Positions 1-4,682 of a DNA stretch of 7,230 nt are shown piece by piece. The position numbers and the translations under genes are program-made. Within the stretch, counting starts at the first letter, position 1. The number at the start of each line of letters is the position of its first letter. The stretch covers positions 1 to 7,230 of the forward strand of contig JAEWWL010000061.1 in assembly GCA_023396365.1 (NCBI GenBank), in the 5' to 3' direction. This DNA is from Methanobacteriota archaeon (GTDB taxonomy: Archaea; Halobacteriota; Methanomicrobia; Methanomicrobiales; Methanomicrobiaceae). A model generated the notes under the pieces. It was not told the origin of the DNA and made no database searches. It was given only the letters and a program-made list of their open reading frames with translations.

Positions 1-225
1 CTAACCTGAATAGAGTTCGGGTGAAAAATATGTTTTCAGCTTTTTGTTTCAATCTTTATCAAATGAGAACAATTTTTGCACATTGACTGATTAGCGATAG
101 CTATCTGAAATTCAAAAGAAAAAGTCCCGGAATAAGAGGAAAAAACAGAAGAAAGGAATATTCTCATTTATTGCATTGCTAAAAATTGGGATAATAGTAA
201 TTCTCAAAAATTAAATAAAACTAAT

Positions 226-267
226 TTTGCAGAAAATAAATTTTGCAGAATCTGACTGTTTGCAGAA
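226..267. repeat. Three spaced direct repeats TTTGCAGAA
   Basis: TTTGCAGAA occurs at 226-234, 242-250 and 259-267. The first two copies share a longer 12-mer, AATTTTGCAGAA (223-234 and 239-250). Start-to-start spacing is 16 and 17 bp. The repeats lie downstream of the leftward lipoprotein gene, so they do not sit in an obvious promoter of a gene in this window. They could be slippage products, or a binding site for something outside the window. Confidence 0.5.
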
Positions 268-292
268 AAAAAAAGCTTTTTTACAAAAAAAA
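266..292 (-). terminator. Candidate oligo-T terminator of the duplicated-domain lipoprotein gene
   Basis: Read on the minus strand, this stretch gives T8 (292-285), then the palindrome AAAAAAGCTTTTTT (282-269) running on into T9. It lies about 60-90 nt past the stop codon at 355. Archaeal RNA polymerase terminates at oligo-T tracts, and this is the clearest cluster downstream of the gene. The stem is A:T only, so hairpin strength is poor. The assignment is inferred from position and T-richness. Confidence 0.35.
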
Positions 293-354
293 TCGTTGGA
301 TTTTTAATATATTGGATTTTAATTTTTTGGGTTTTTTGGTAATTTTATTTTTGT

Positions 355-984
355 CTATGCTTTTTTATGAAACAGATTCCCGTTGGAATCAGTAAAGGTT
401 GTTTTGTCAGATGATACTGTTGCGTTAAAATTCCAGGAGTCTTTTGCAAACTCCATATGAAGTTTATAGCCTTTATCTTCATCAAATCCGGTAACATTGA
501 CATATCCTTTGTAGTCCCATATCTCAGCGAGTGTCATGTCAGGATTAAATTCCATAATTCCATGTGATTTGTACTCAGGCTTCTCATGAATCCATCTTCC
601 CTCTGCCGAGGTATTTGCGCCTGTGCTGTTTGAATTATCTCTGTTAAAGACAAATTCATCGTCATCGAAGAGCACACTGCCGTCTGATGACAGATAAAAT
701 GTGTAGTCGTTTTCGTTTTCATAGCTGACATTATATGACTTCAGTCCGTATTCAGTAATTCCAGCATCCGACCATGTGCCTTTGTAGCTCCAGATCTCTG
801 TGAAATTGCCGTCGTCTGTAATAATATATGTAAGTGAGGCGCTGTCAATTAACTCATCAGAGACCCAGTGCCCGAAGGCAGGATGCTTATTCTCATCAAC
901 AGGTGTTTCAGATGTTGTGCAGCCTGCAATGACTGCAGCCGCAGATAATAGCATTATTGATAAAAAGAAAAGTCTGCTTTTCAT
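355..984 (-). CDS. Surface lipoprotein with two tandem copies of an unnamed domain
   Basis: This is a 209-residue secreted lipoprotein of unknown function. Residues 1-21 form a signal peptide (KSR, then a hydrophobic stretch) ending in a lipobox I-A-G-C with Cys22 as the lipidation site, so it should be anchored to the outer face of the membrane. The mature part is an internal duplication. Residues about 37-115 and 128-206 align in the same order: G-H/R-W, an E-I-W-S/D-Y-K-G block (63-69 and 154-160), a Y-x(n)-E segment, and an S-S-D element (99-101 and 191-193) before F-rich ends. Each copy looks like a small beta-rich unit; a Ser/Asn/Thr-rich linker (116-127) joins them. I do not recognise a named family. 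The ATG has no Shine-Dalgarno site but a TATA-like box about 25 nt upstream, so translation is probably leaderless. It lies 75 bp past the TMEM175-family gene on the same strand; its own promoter suggests it is not obligately co-transcribed. Confidence 0.85.
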   Translation of the reverse strand: MKSRLFFLSIMLLSAAAVIAGCTTSETPVDENKHPAFGHWVSDELIDSASLTYIITDDGNFTEIWSYKGTWSDAGITEYGLKSYNVSYENENDYTFYLSSDGSVLFDDDEFVFNRDNSNSTGANTSAEGRWIHEKPEYKSHGIMEFNPDMTLAEIWDYKGYVNVTGFDEDKGYKLHMEFAKDSWNFNATVSSDKTTFTDSNGNLFHKKA

Positions 985-1007
985 GCAGATTAGATTTGAG
1001 CCGTAAA

Positions 1008-1017
1008 AGTATATTCT
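1008..1017 (-). promoter_or_regulatory. Candidate TATA box for a leaderless lipoprotein mRNA
   Basis: Read leftwards the sequence is GAATATACTT, with about 24 nt between its ATATAC core and the ATG at 984. That is the usual archaeal TATA-to-start distance, so the transcript would begin at or near the start codon. This fits the absence of any GGAG-like site before this gene. Confidence 0.4.
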
Positions 1018-1018
1018 T

Positions 1019-1044
1019 ATCCCTGACCGGAAAAATACAGGGAT
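1019..1044. terminator. Inverted repeat between two leftward genes
   Basis: ATCCCTG (1019-1025) and CAGGGAT (1038-1044) form a perfect 7-bp stem with a 12-nt loop. It sits 15 bp after the TMEM175-family stop codon and just upstream of the TATA-like box of the next gene. It could help end the upstream transcript or act as an operator for the lipoprotein promoter. No T-run follows directly on the minus strand, so intrinsic termination is uncertain. Confidence 0.35.
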
Positions 1045-1059
1045 TTAATTAAATTTTAA

Positions 1060-1668
1060 TCAATCCTTCGCTTTGACTGCCTTTGCTGTTAAAATTTTAA
1101 AGACAGGGATTAAAAGGAATAAAAATGCCGCATGGGAAGGACTTACAAAATGCGCATAAATAATTACAATCACAGCAGCTGCCGGGCATGAAAGGCTTCT
1201 AAGACTGTATTCAAAGACAACACCGGAATCTGTGCCCTCTTTTAAAAGCTCTTTTTTTGATGTAATGTACAGCCATCCTGCCATCTGCAAAACACCGATT
1301 ATTAAAAGATTTGCGGCAAATGCCTCAATTGCAAGCGGATACTCATCATAATATCCCATAAGATCAGTTGTAAACGGAACAAGGGCAACAAAAAAAAGCA
1401 CTGCCGCATTGATCCAGTTAAAAATACTGTCAACATTCCTGACATTTTCCATAATCCGGTGGTGAGCCATCCAAAACGATACAAGAATAAAAAATGCAAT
1501 CGCGTAGTAGATCATCTGAGGCAGAAATGAGATGAGTGAAAAATACATCCCGGTGTTGCCTGAAGGTGCGTCAATTTTAGCAATATCAATTGACAAAACA
1601 CCAAGAGTCAGTGCAAAAGCATATATTCCATCCGTTAAAGCCTCAATTCTTCCTTTTCCAAGCAGCAT
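1060..1668 (-). CDS. TMEM175/DUF1211-family membrane protein (putative K+ channel)
   Basis: The 202-residue product has about six hydrophobic segments (roughly 12-29, 49-68, 83-101, 111-133, 156-175, 178-195) and a short basic tail. Residues 5-24 (KGRIEALTDGIYAFALTLGV) match the family signature normally written R-x3-F-S-D-x2-F-A-I, here with L-T-D in place of F-S-D. The segment F-W-M-A-H-H-R (65-71), followed by D80, N84-W85 and a V-A-L-V-P-F stretch (94-99), is also typical. Single-repeat prokaryotic members assemble as tetramers, and some conduct K+; whether this one does is inferred from the family. The frame stays open up to a TTG at 1704, but I choose the ATG at 1666-1668 because AGGAG lies 5 nt before it and the extra 12 residues add nothing conserved. 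It is divergent from the symporter operon across a 534-bp repeat-rich spacer. Confidence 0.85.
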   Translation of the reverse strand: MLLGKGRIEALTDGIYAFALTLGVLSIDIAKIDAPSGNTGMYFSLISFLPQMIYYAIAFFILVSFWMAHHRIMENVRNVDSIFNWINAAVLFFVALVPFTTDLMGYYDEYPLAIEAFAANLLIIGVLQMAGWLYITSKKELLKEGTDSGVVFEYSLRSLSCPAAAVIVIIYAHFVSPSHAAFLFLLIPVFKILTAKAVKAKD

Positions 1669-1673
1669 AACTT

Positions 1674-1678
1674 CTCCT
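1674..1678 (-). promoter_or_regulatory. Shine-Dalgarno site fixing the TMEM175-family start
   Basis: On the minus strand AGGAG occupies these five bases, followed by AAGTT and then ATG at 1668. This spacing is near ideal. It lies inside the longer TTG-started frame, which is why the shorter start is preferred. Confidence 0.7.
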
Positions 1679-1721
1679 GTAAAACTGAAATATTTTTCAT
1701 CCAAATTTTTTTTCTAATTGG

Positions 1722-1784
1722 TTTTTTTTTTATTTTTTTTTATTTTTTTTTTCAATTTTTTTTTTCAATTTTTTTTAAAAAAAA
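1722..1784. repeat. Phased T-tract array
   Basis: Five T-tracts follow each other: T10 (1722-1731), T9 (1733-1741), T10 (1743-1752), T10 (1756-1765) and T8 (1769-1776), ending in A8 (1777-1784). Their starts are 11, 10, 13 and 13 bp apart. The unit T10-CAA occurs twice in perfect 13-bp tandem (1743-1755, 1756-1768). Near-helical phasing of T-tracts favours bent DNA. On the minus strand this lies just upstream of the TMEM175-family gene. Confidence 0.7.
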
Positions 1785-1808
1785 TTATTCTTAATTTATT
1801 AAAGGGGT

Positions 1809-1961
1809 TTAATCTTAATTTTTAACCTTAATTTTTAATCTTAATTTTTAATCTTAATTTTTAATCATAATTTTTAATCTTAATTTTAATTTTTATCTTT
1901 ATTTTATATCTTTATTTTTAATCTTAATTTTAATTTTCATCTTTATTTTTGATCTTTTTTT
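1809..1961. repeat. 13-bp tandem repeat array with a 44-bp higher-order unit
   Basis: Six head-to-tail copies of TTAATCTTAATTT fill 1809-1886 exactly (6 x 13 bp); four are perfect and two carry one substitution (AACC at the second copy, ATCA at the fifth). The array then changes: 1874-1917 and 1918-1961 are two copies of a 44-bp unit (13 + 18 + 13 bp). Their first 31 bp differ at only one base, and the last 13 bp at three. This is non-coding. The 13-bp step continues the period of the T10-CAA units to its left. Replication slippage explains the pattern; a protein-binding role is possible but unshown. Confidence 0.85.
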
Positions 1962-1987
1962 GTCAGAAATTAAATATACAGAATTAT

Positions 1988-1996
1988 CTTTAAATA
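1988..1996 (+). promoter_or_regulatory. Candidate TATA box of the symporter operon
   Basis: CTTTAAATA is close to the archaeal TATA consensus. A start point about 25 nt downstream would fall near 2018-2022, giving a leader of roughly 180 nt before the first Shine-Dalgarno-led gene. Sequence from about 1962 to 2202 is less AT-rich than the repeat array to its left, as expected for a transcribed leader. No other good TATA-like box is seen between here and 2203. Confidence 0.35.
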
Positions 1997-2031
1997 GAAT
2001 TTCATCCAATAAGTTCTCAGGTATTTTGAAT

Positions 2032-2130
2032 ATGGCCGAAGAATTAACTGAATGCAGAGGTTTGGGCAGAGTCTCCAAAGCCTTTGGCATATCTTTTTTC
2101 TTTGGCTTCTTTAACTTCTTCTTTAGATAG
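2032..2130 (+). CDS. Possible Phe-rich leader peptide upstream of the symporter operon
   Basis: This is a 32-codon frame, ATG to TAG, that I do not recognise as a known protein. Nine of its last 15 codons are Phe (TTT/TTC; residues 18, 22-24, 26-27, 29-31), ending SFFFGFFNFFFR. The stop codon touches the first base of a strong hairpin (2130-2159). A weak AGGT (2019-2022) lies 9 nt before the ATG, and the candidate promoter would start transcription near there. The arrangement recalls enteric leader peptides such as PheL. The main doubt is that a pyrimidine tract (2092-2124) yields Phe codons by chance, and the opposite strand is also open here. Whether it is translated is unknown. Confidence 0.3.
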   Translation: MAEELTECRGLGRVSKAFGISFFFGFFNFFFR

Positions 2131-2159
2131 GACTACCGGAGATAAATTTCCGATAGTCC
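2130..2159 (+). promoter_or_regulatory. Leader hairpin ahead of the symporter operon
   Basis: Arms 2130-2142 (GGACTACCGGAGA) and 2147-2159 (TTTCCGATAGTCC) pair over 13 positions with one C/A mismatch and one G-U pair, closing a TAAA loop. It is the strongest non-coding hairpin in the window and ends 43 nt before the ATG at 2203. No T-run follows, so it is not an intrinsic terminator. The left arm contains ACCGGAG, nearly the same as the Shine-Dalgarno region ACCGGGAG at 2185-2192. The right-arm bases TTTCCG (2147-2152) could therefore alternatively pair with CGGGAG (2187-2192), with two G-U pairs. This suggests a possible switch over ribosome access. Confidence 0.55.
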
Positions 2160-2187
2160 ATGTAATCTGGTCATAATTCTCAATACC

Positions 2188-2194
2188 GGGAGGT
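2188..2194 (+). promoter_or_regulatory. Shine-Dalgarno site of the small accessory-protein gene
   Basis: GGGAGGT ends 8 nt before the ATG at 2203. It is a strong archaeal site and supports a 43-codon frame that could otherwise be dismissed on length. Confidence 0.75.
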
Positions 2195-2202
2195 TTTTTA
2201 CT

Positions 2203-2334
2203 ATGTTTGGTATTACTGATCCAGGCATCTGGGCGGGTTATCTTCTGTCAGTTATCCTGACAGCAGCATGTATAGCGTACGGCATAATCAACTGGAAAAA
2301 CGGACAGAACGAGGAGGATAAAGATGGCAGTTGA
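2203..2334 (+). CDS. Small single-helix protein, probable symporter accessory subunit
   Basis: This 43-residue protein has a short N-terminal segment (MFGITDPGIW), one membrane helix (about residues 9-29), then I-N-W-K at 29-32 and a charged tail (NGQNEEDKDGS). A strong Shine-Dalgarno precedes it. Its last 11 nt overlap the symporter start, and the symporter's own AGGAGG (2312-2317) lies inside it, so the two are probably translationally coupled. Very short proteins of this pattern (D-P-x-I/V-W near the start, Y-G-I-I-N-W after the helix) are known directly upstream of SSS-family symporters in archaea and bacteria, and are annotated as symporter small accessory proteins; that link is from memory. 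A role in assembly or activity of the symporter is inferred from the context. Confidence 0.85.
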   Translation: MFGITDPGIWAGYLLSVILTAACIAYGIINWKNGQNEEDKDGS

Positions 2335-3916
2335 CACATTGTCATTTGCTGCAATTACTGCCGTTTATCTGGCCGCAGTGATATTTTTAGGATACATCGG
2401 CTATAAAAAGACAAAAGGAAGTGATGACTTCCTTGTCGCAGGAAGAAAAATAAATCCGCTTGTTCTTGCACTCTCATACGGTGCAACATTCATAAGCACA
2501 TCTGCAATCGTCGGTTTTGGCGGAATTGCTGCCCAGCTTGGAATGGGCCTTGTCTGGCTTACTGTATTATGCATAGGAGTCGGCGTATTGGTTGCATTCA
2601 TAGTCTTTGGCAAAAAAACAAGAAGTCTTGGGCAGAAAACCGGTGCTGTTACATACCCTGATCTTTTGGGAAAATGCTACAACTCCGATTTCATAAGAAA
2701 AATTTCGGCTCTGATTATTATTGTCAGCATGCCGATTTACACAGCCGCAATTTTAATCGGCGGTGCAAGGTTTATCGAAACTACCCTTTCAATCCCCTAT
2801 GACACCGCACTTTTGGCATTTGCAGCGGTTGTTGCAGTATATGTCGTTGCAGGCGGCCTTATCGCCGTCATGTACACTGACGCCCTTCAGGGCGCTATTA
2901 TGTTTATCGGAATGTCAATTCTTCTTGTTCTGACATATGTCTACCTTGGAGGAATAACTGAGGCGAATTCGGCGCTTGATGCAATGTCGCCCCTTGTCCC
3001 GCAGGCTCTCGGCGCTATTGGAATGACAGGATGGGCGTCAATGCCTGAGTTTTTGTCACCAATCTGGCTTACAATGATAACAACGATGGTTCTTGGCGTC
3101 GGGATAGGCGTCCTTGCACAGCCACAGCTTGCAGTACGGTTCATGACAGTAAAGGACAACCGCTCAATCCACCGTGCCGTAATGGTCGGCGGACCGTTTG
3201 TTCTTGTAATGACAGGTGTTGCATTCACAGTCGGGCCTTTGACAAATGTCTGGTTTATGAGGCAGAGCGGACAGATTGCAGTTGATGCAGCCGGCGGCAA
3301 TGTCGACAGCGTAATTCCTATGTTTATCAATTCGGCAATGCCTGATGCATTTATTGTAATATTCATGCTTGCCCTTCTTGCAGCGGCAATGTCAACATTA
3401 AGCTCACTCTTCCACACAATGGGAACAACAATAGGCTATGACCTAAACCCGCGTGTCAAAAACGGCAGGCCTTCGATGAAGGCAATACAGGCTGGAACAC
3501 TTGCAATGATTGCAGTAAGCACAGTTGTTGCATATGTTCTTCCTGACAACATCATAGCAAGAGCAACAGTCATATTCATGGGTCTTTGTGCGGCGGCATT
3601 CATACCTGCATTCGCACACGCAATCTATTCAGAAAATCCATCGGTATTTGCGGCAAAGATAAGCATCATCTCAGGTGCGTGCTCGTGGTTTTTATGGACG
3701 GCGTTTGTTCATGCAAAAGAGTCATCAGTTCTGGGAATTTCAAATGCACTCTTTGGTGTCCAATCGATTCTTCCAATGCCCTGGGGTGTTGTAAATCCGA
3801 TTGTAATTGCACTTCCGATATCATTTGCCGCGCTTTATGCAGCACTTGTTGTTGAGAGATATGCAAAAGAAAATAAGCCTGAGATACTTTTGGGAAAAAA
3901 AGCAGATAAAAATTAA
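2324..3916 (+). CDS. Sodium:solute symporter (SSS family), substrate unknown
   Basis: This is a 530-residue transporter with about 13 membrane segments, the normal size for the family (PutP, PanF, vSGLT). The family landmarks are in order: D-F-L-V-A-G-R (35-41) and a helix with S-Y-G-A-T-F-I-S-T-S (51-60) for the unwound first core helix; G-G-L-I-A-V-M-Y-T-D-A-L-Q-G (177-190), the classic SSS signature; Q-P-Q-L-A-V-R-F-M (266-274); and A-A-A-M-S-T-L-S-S (353-361), where Ala, Ser and Thr/Ser provide the conserved Na2 sodium site. It should take up a solute with Na+ at the cytoplasmic membrane. Substrate cannot be read from sequence; proline, pantothenate, acetate and aryl acids are all handled by relatives. 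The ATG follows AGGAGG by 6 nt and overlaps the small upstream gene by 11 bp, forming a two-gene operon ended by the hairpin at 3969-4000. Confidence 0.93.
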   Translation: MAVDTLSFAAITAVYLAAVIFLGYIGYKKTKGSDDFLVAGRKINPLVLALSYGATFISTSAIVGFGGIAAQLGMGLVWLTVLCIGVGVLVAFIVFGKKTRSLGQKTGAVTYPDLLGKCYNSDFIRKISALIIIVSMPIYTAAILIGGARFIETTLSIPYDTALLAFAAVVAVYVVAGGLIAVMYTDALQGAIMFIGMSILLVLTYVYLGGITEANSALDAMSPLVPQALGAIGMTGWASMPEFLSPIWLTMITTMVLGVGIGVLAQPQLAVRFMTVKDNRSIHRAVMVGGPFVLVMTGVAFTVGPLTNVWFMRQSGQIAVDAAGGNVDSVIPMFINSAMPDAFIVIFMLALLAAAMSTLSSLFHTMGTTIGYDLNPRVKNGRPSMKAIQAGTLAMIAVSTVVAYVLPDNIIARATVIFMGLCAAAFIPAFAHAIYSENPSVFAAKISIISGACSWFLWTAFVHAKESSVLGISNALFGVQSILPMPWGVVNPIVIALPISFAALYAALVVERYAKENKPEILLGKKADKN

Positions 3917-3968
3917 ATTCAGATTTAATTTTTAAATCCATATTATATATGAATTAAATTTTTATCCG

Positions 3969-4000
3969 GCAGATTGATTTTTAAAAAAATCTGCTTTTTT
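3969..4000 (+). terminator. Hairpin plus T-run after the symporter
   Basis: GCAGATT (3969-3975) and AATCTGC (3988-3994) form a perfect 7-bp stem immediately followed by T6 (3995-4000). It lies 52 bp beyond the symporter stop and 51 bp before the next start codon. It has the shape of an intrinsic terminator and ends in the oligo-T that archaeal polymerase recognises. Confidence 0.6.
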
Positions 4001-4011
4001 AATTTCTGCAG

Positions 4012-4019
4012 AATAAATA
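4012..4019 (+). promoter_or_regulatory. Candidate TATA box for the Cache lipoprotein gene
   Basis: AATAAATA lies 32 bp before the ATG at 4052 and just after the symporter terminator. Initiation about 25 nt downstream would leave a leader of only about 10 nt, in line with the lack of a Shine-Dalgarno site (the bases before ATG read TTTTAACCT). Confidence 0.35.
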
Positions 4020-4051
4020 TTCTTTTAACTTTAAAAACTGCATTTTAACCT

Positions 4052-4585
4052 ATGAAATTAACAAACTTATTTCTTCTCGCCGCAGTTTTCTTAGGGCTTT
4101 TTTTAATATCTGCCGGCTGCACGCAAACAGAGTCAAAAACTCCTGTCATAACACCTGAGATGACTTTGGAGCCTTTGCAGGAATACACGTCAAATGAGAC
4201 TCTTGTCGCCTTTGTTGAAAGTGCAGTAAAATATGCAAAGGAAAACGGAAAAGAAAAAGCACTTTTGGAATTTTCCAATCCAAACGGCACATTTGTTTGG
4301 GGAGAACTCTACATCTATGCCTATGACTTTAACGGCACAACTATTGCACACCCGTTCAATCCTGAGATGATCGGTGTAAACAGGCTTAATGAAACTGATG
4401 CACAGGGAAATCTATTCATCAAAGACTTAATGGATGCCGCAATAAAGGGCTCAGGGTTTGTGGATTTCTGCTACATCAACCCCGCAAACAACAGGACTGT
4501 TGAGAAGAAGCTCGGATATGTCGAAAAAATAGACGATGACTGGTGGCTTGGTTCAGGAATCTATAAAGGGCCGCTTGAAAATTAA
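4052..4585 (+). CDS. Stand-alone Cache-domain lipoprotein
   Basis: This 177-residue exported lipoprotein has a signal peptide at 1-22 with lipobox I-S-A-G-C (Cys23 lipidated), a short Thr/Pro/Glu linker to about 45, and then a single Cache domain of the sCache_2 type (about 48-172). Family marks are the long helix 48-70, the strand pair G-E-L-Y-I-Y-A-Y-D (84-92), I-A-H-P-F-N-P-E-M-I-G (98-108), the F-V-D-F-C-Y-I-N-P block (136-144) and the closing Y-V-E-K-I-D-D-D-W-W-L-G-S-G-I-Y (156-171). Cache domains bind small ligands outside the cell and usually feed a kinase or chemoreceptor. Here no signalling domain is attached, so it may act as a surface binding protein or partner of a receptor encoded elsewhere. 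It lies between the symporter and pyrB but has its own apparent promoter. Ligand is unknown. Confidence 0.88.
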   Translation: MKLTNLFLLAAVFLGLFLISAGCTQTESKTPVITPEMTLEPLQEYTSNETLVAFVESAVKYAKENGKEKALLEFSNPNGTFVWGELYIYAYDFNGTTIAHPFNPEMIGVNRLNETDAQGNLFIKDLMDAAIKGSGFVDFCYINPANNRTVEKKLGYVEKIDDDWWLGSGIYKGPLEN

Positions 4586-4612
4586 TTTTATAACTTTAAA
4601 AAATCCCAATAA

Positions 4613-4619
4613 TTTTTTT
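4613..4619 (+). terminator. Oligo-T tract after the Cache lipoprotein gene
   Basis: T7 lies 28 bp past the stop codon and just ahead of the candidate pyrBI promoter. There is no GC stem, so this is a plain oligo-T archaeal-style terminator candidate, inferred from position. Confidence 0.35.
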
Positions 4620-4623
4620 AAGG

Positions 4624-4632
4624 TTTAATAAT
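4624..4632 (+). promoter_or_regulatory. Candidate TATA box for pyrBI
   Basis: TTTAATAAT lies about 50 bp before the pyrB ATG, after the oligo-T tract of the preceding gene. Initiation near 4652-4658 would give a leader of about 25-30 nt. No strong Shine-Dalgarno is seen; only AGG within TTAGGCAGTC lies ahead of the ATG. No leader peptide or attenuator of the enteric pyrBI type is visible. Confidence 0.3.
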
Positions 4633-4682
4633 TTCAGATCAGTTTTTTCATTACATAAAACAGATAACATTTAGGCAGTCAT

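Larger units (their letters stand above)
1..354. other. Gene-free AT-rich left edge
   Basis: No credible coding frame is seen on either strand; only very short frames occur. Visible structure is a perfect 10-bp palindrome GATAGCTATC at 96-105, three direct copies of TTTGCAGAA (226-234, 242-250, 259-267) at 16-17 bp spacing, and a run of A/T tracts from 266 to 354 that lies just beyond the 3' end of the leftward lipoprotein gene. Nothing indicates an RNA gene. Confidence 0.6.

Noticed and set aside
36..80. 15-codon minus-strand frame starting MCKNC
   Set aside because: It is too short, has no ribosome site or promoter, and lies in AT-rich spacer; the C-x-x-C is probably chance.
1809..1961. 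Tandem array considered as a CRISPR
   Set aside because: Units are 13 bp, contiguous and without unique spacers; there are no cas genes.
1899..2090. 63-codon minus-strand frame ending in a Lys/Ile repeat
   Set aside because: Its C-terminal half is translated tandem-repeat DNA (K-I-K-I-K) and no ribosome site precedes it.
2044..2245. Open frame on the minus strand opposite the symporter leader, with a plausible-looking C-terminal part (LSKEEVKEAKEKRYAKGFG)
   Set aside because: It has no ATG, GTG or TTG start, overlaps the small accessory gene antisense, and its Lys/Glu run is simply the complement of the pyrimidine tract. I recognise no family. It could be a decayed gene tail but cannot be supported.
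2941..3417. 158-codon minus-strand frame inside the symporter gene
   Set aside because: It is a shadow of a strongly supported transporter gene, with no membrane pattern or family motif of its own.
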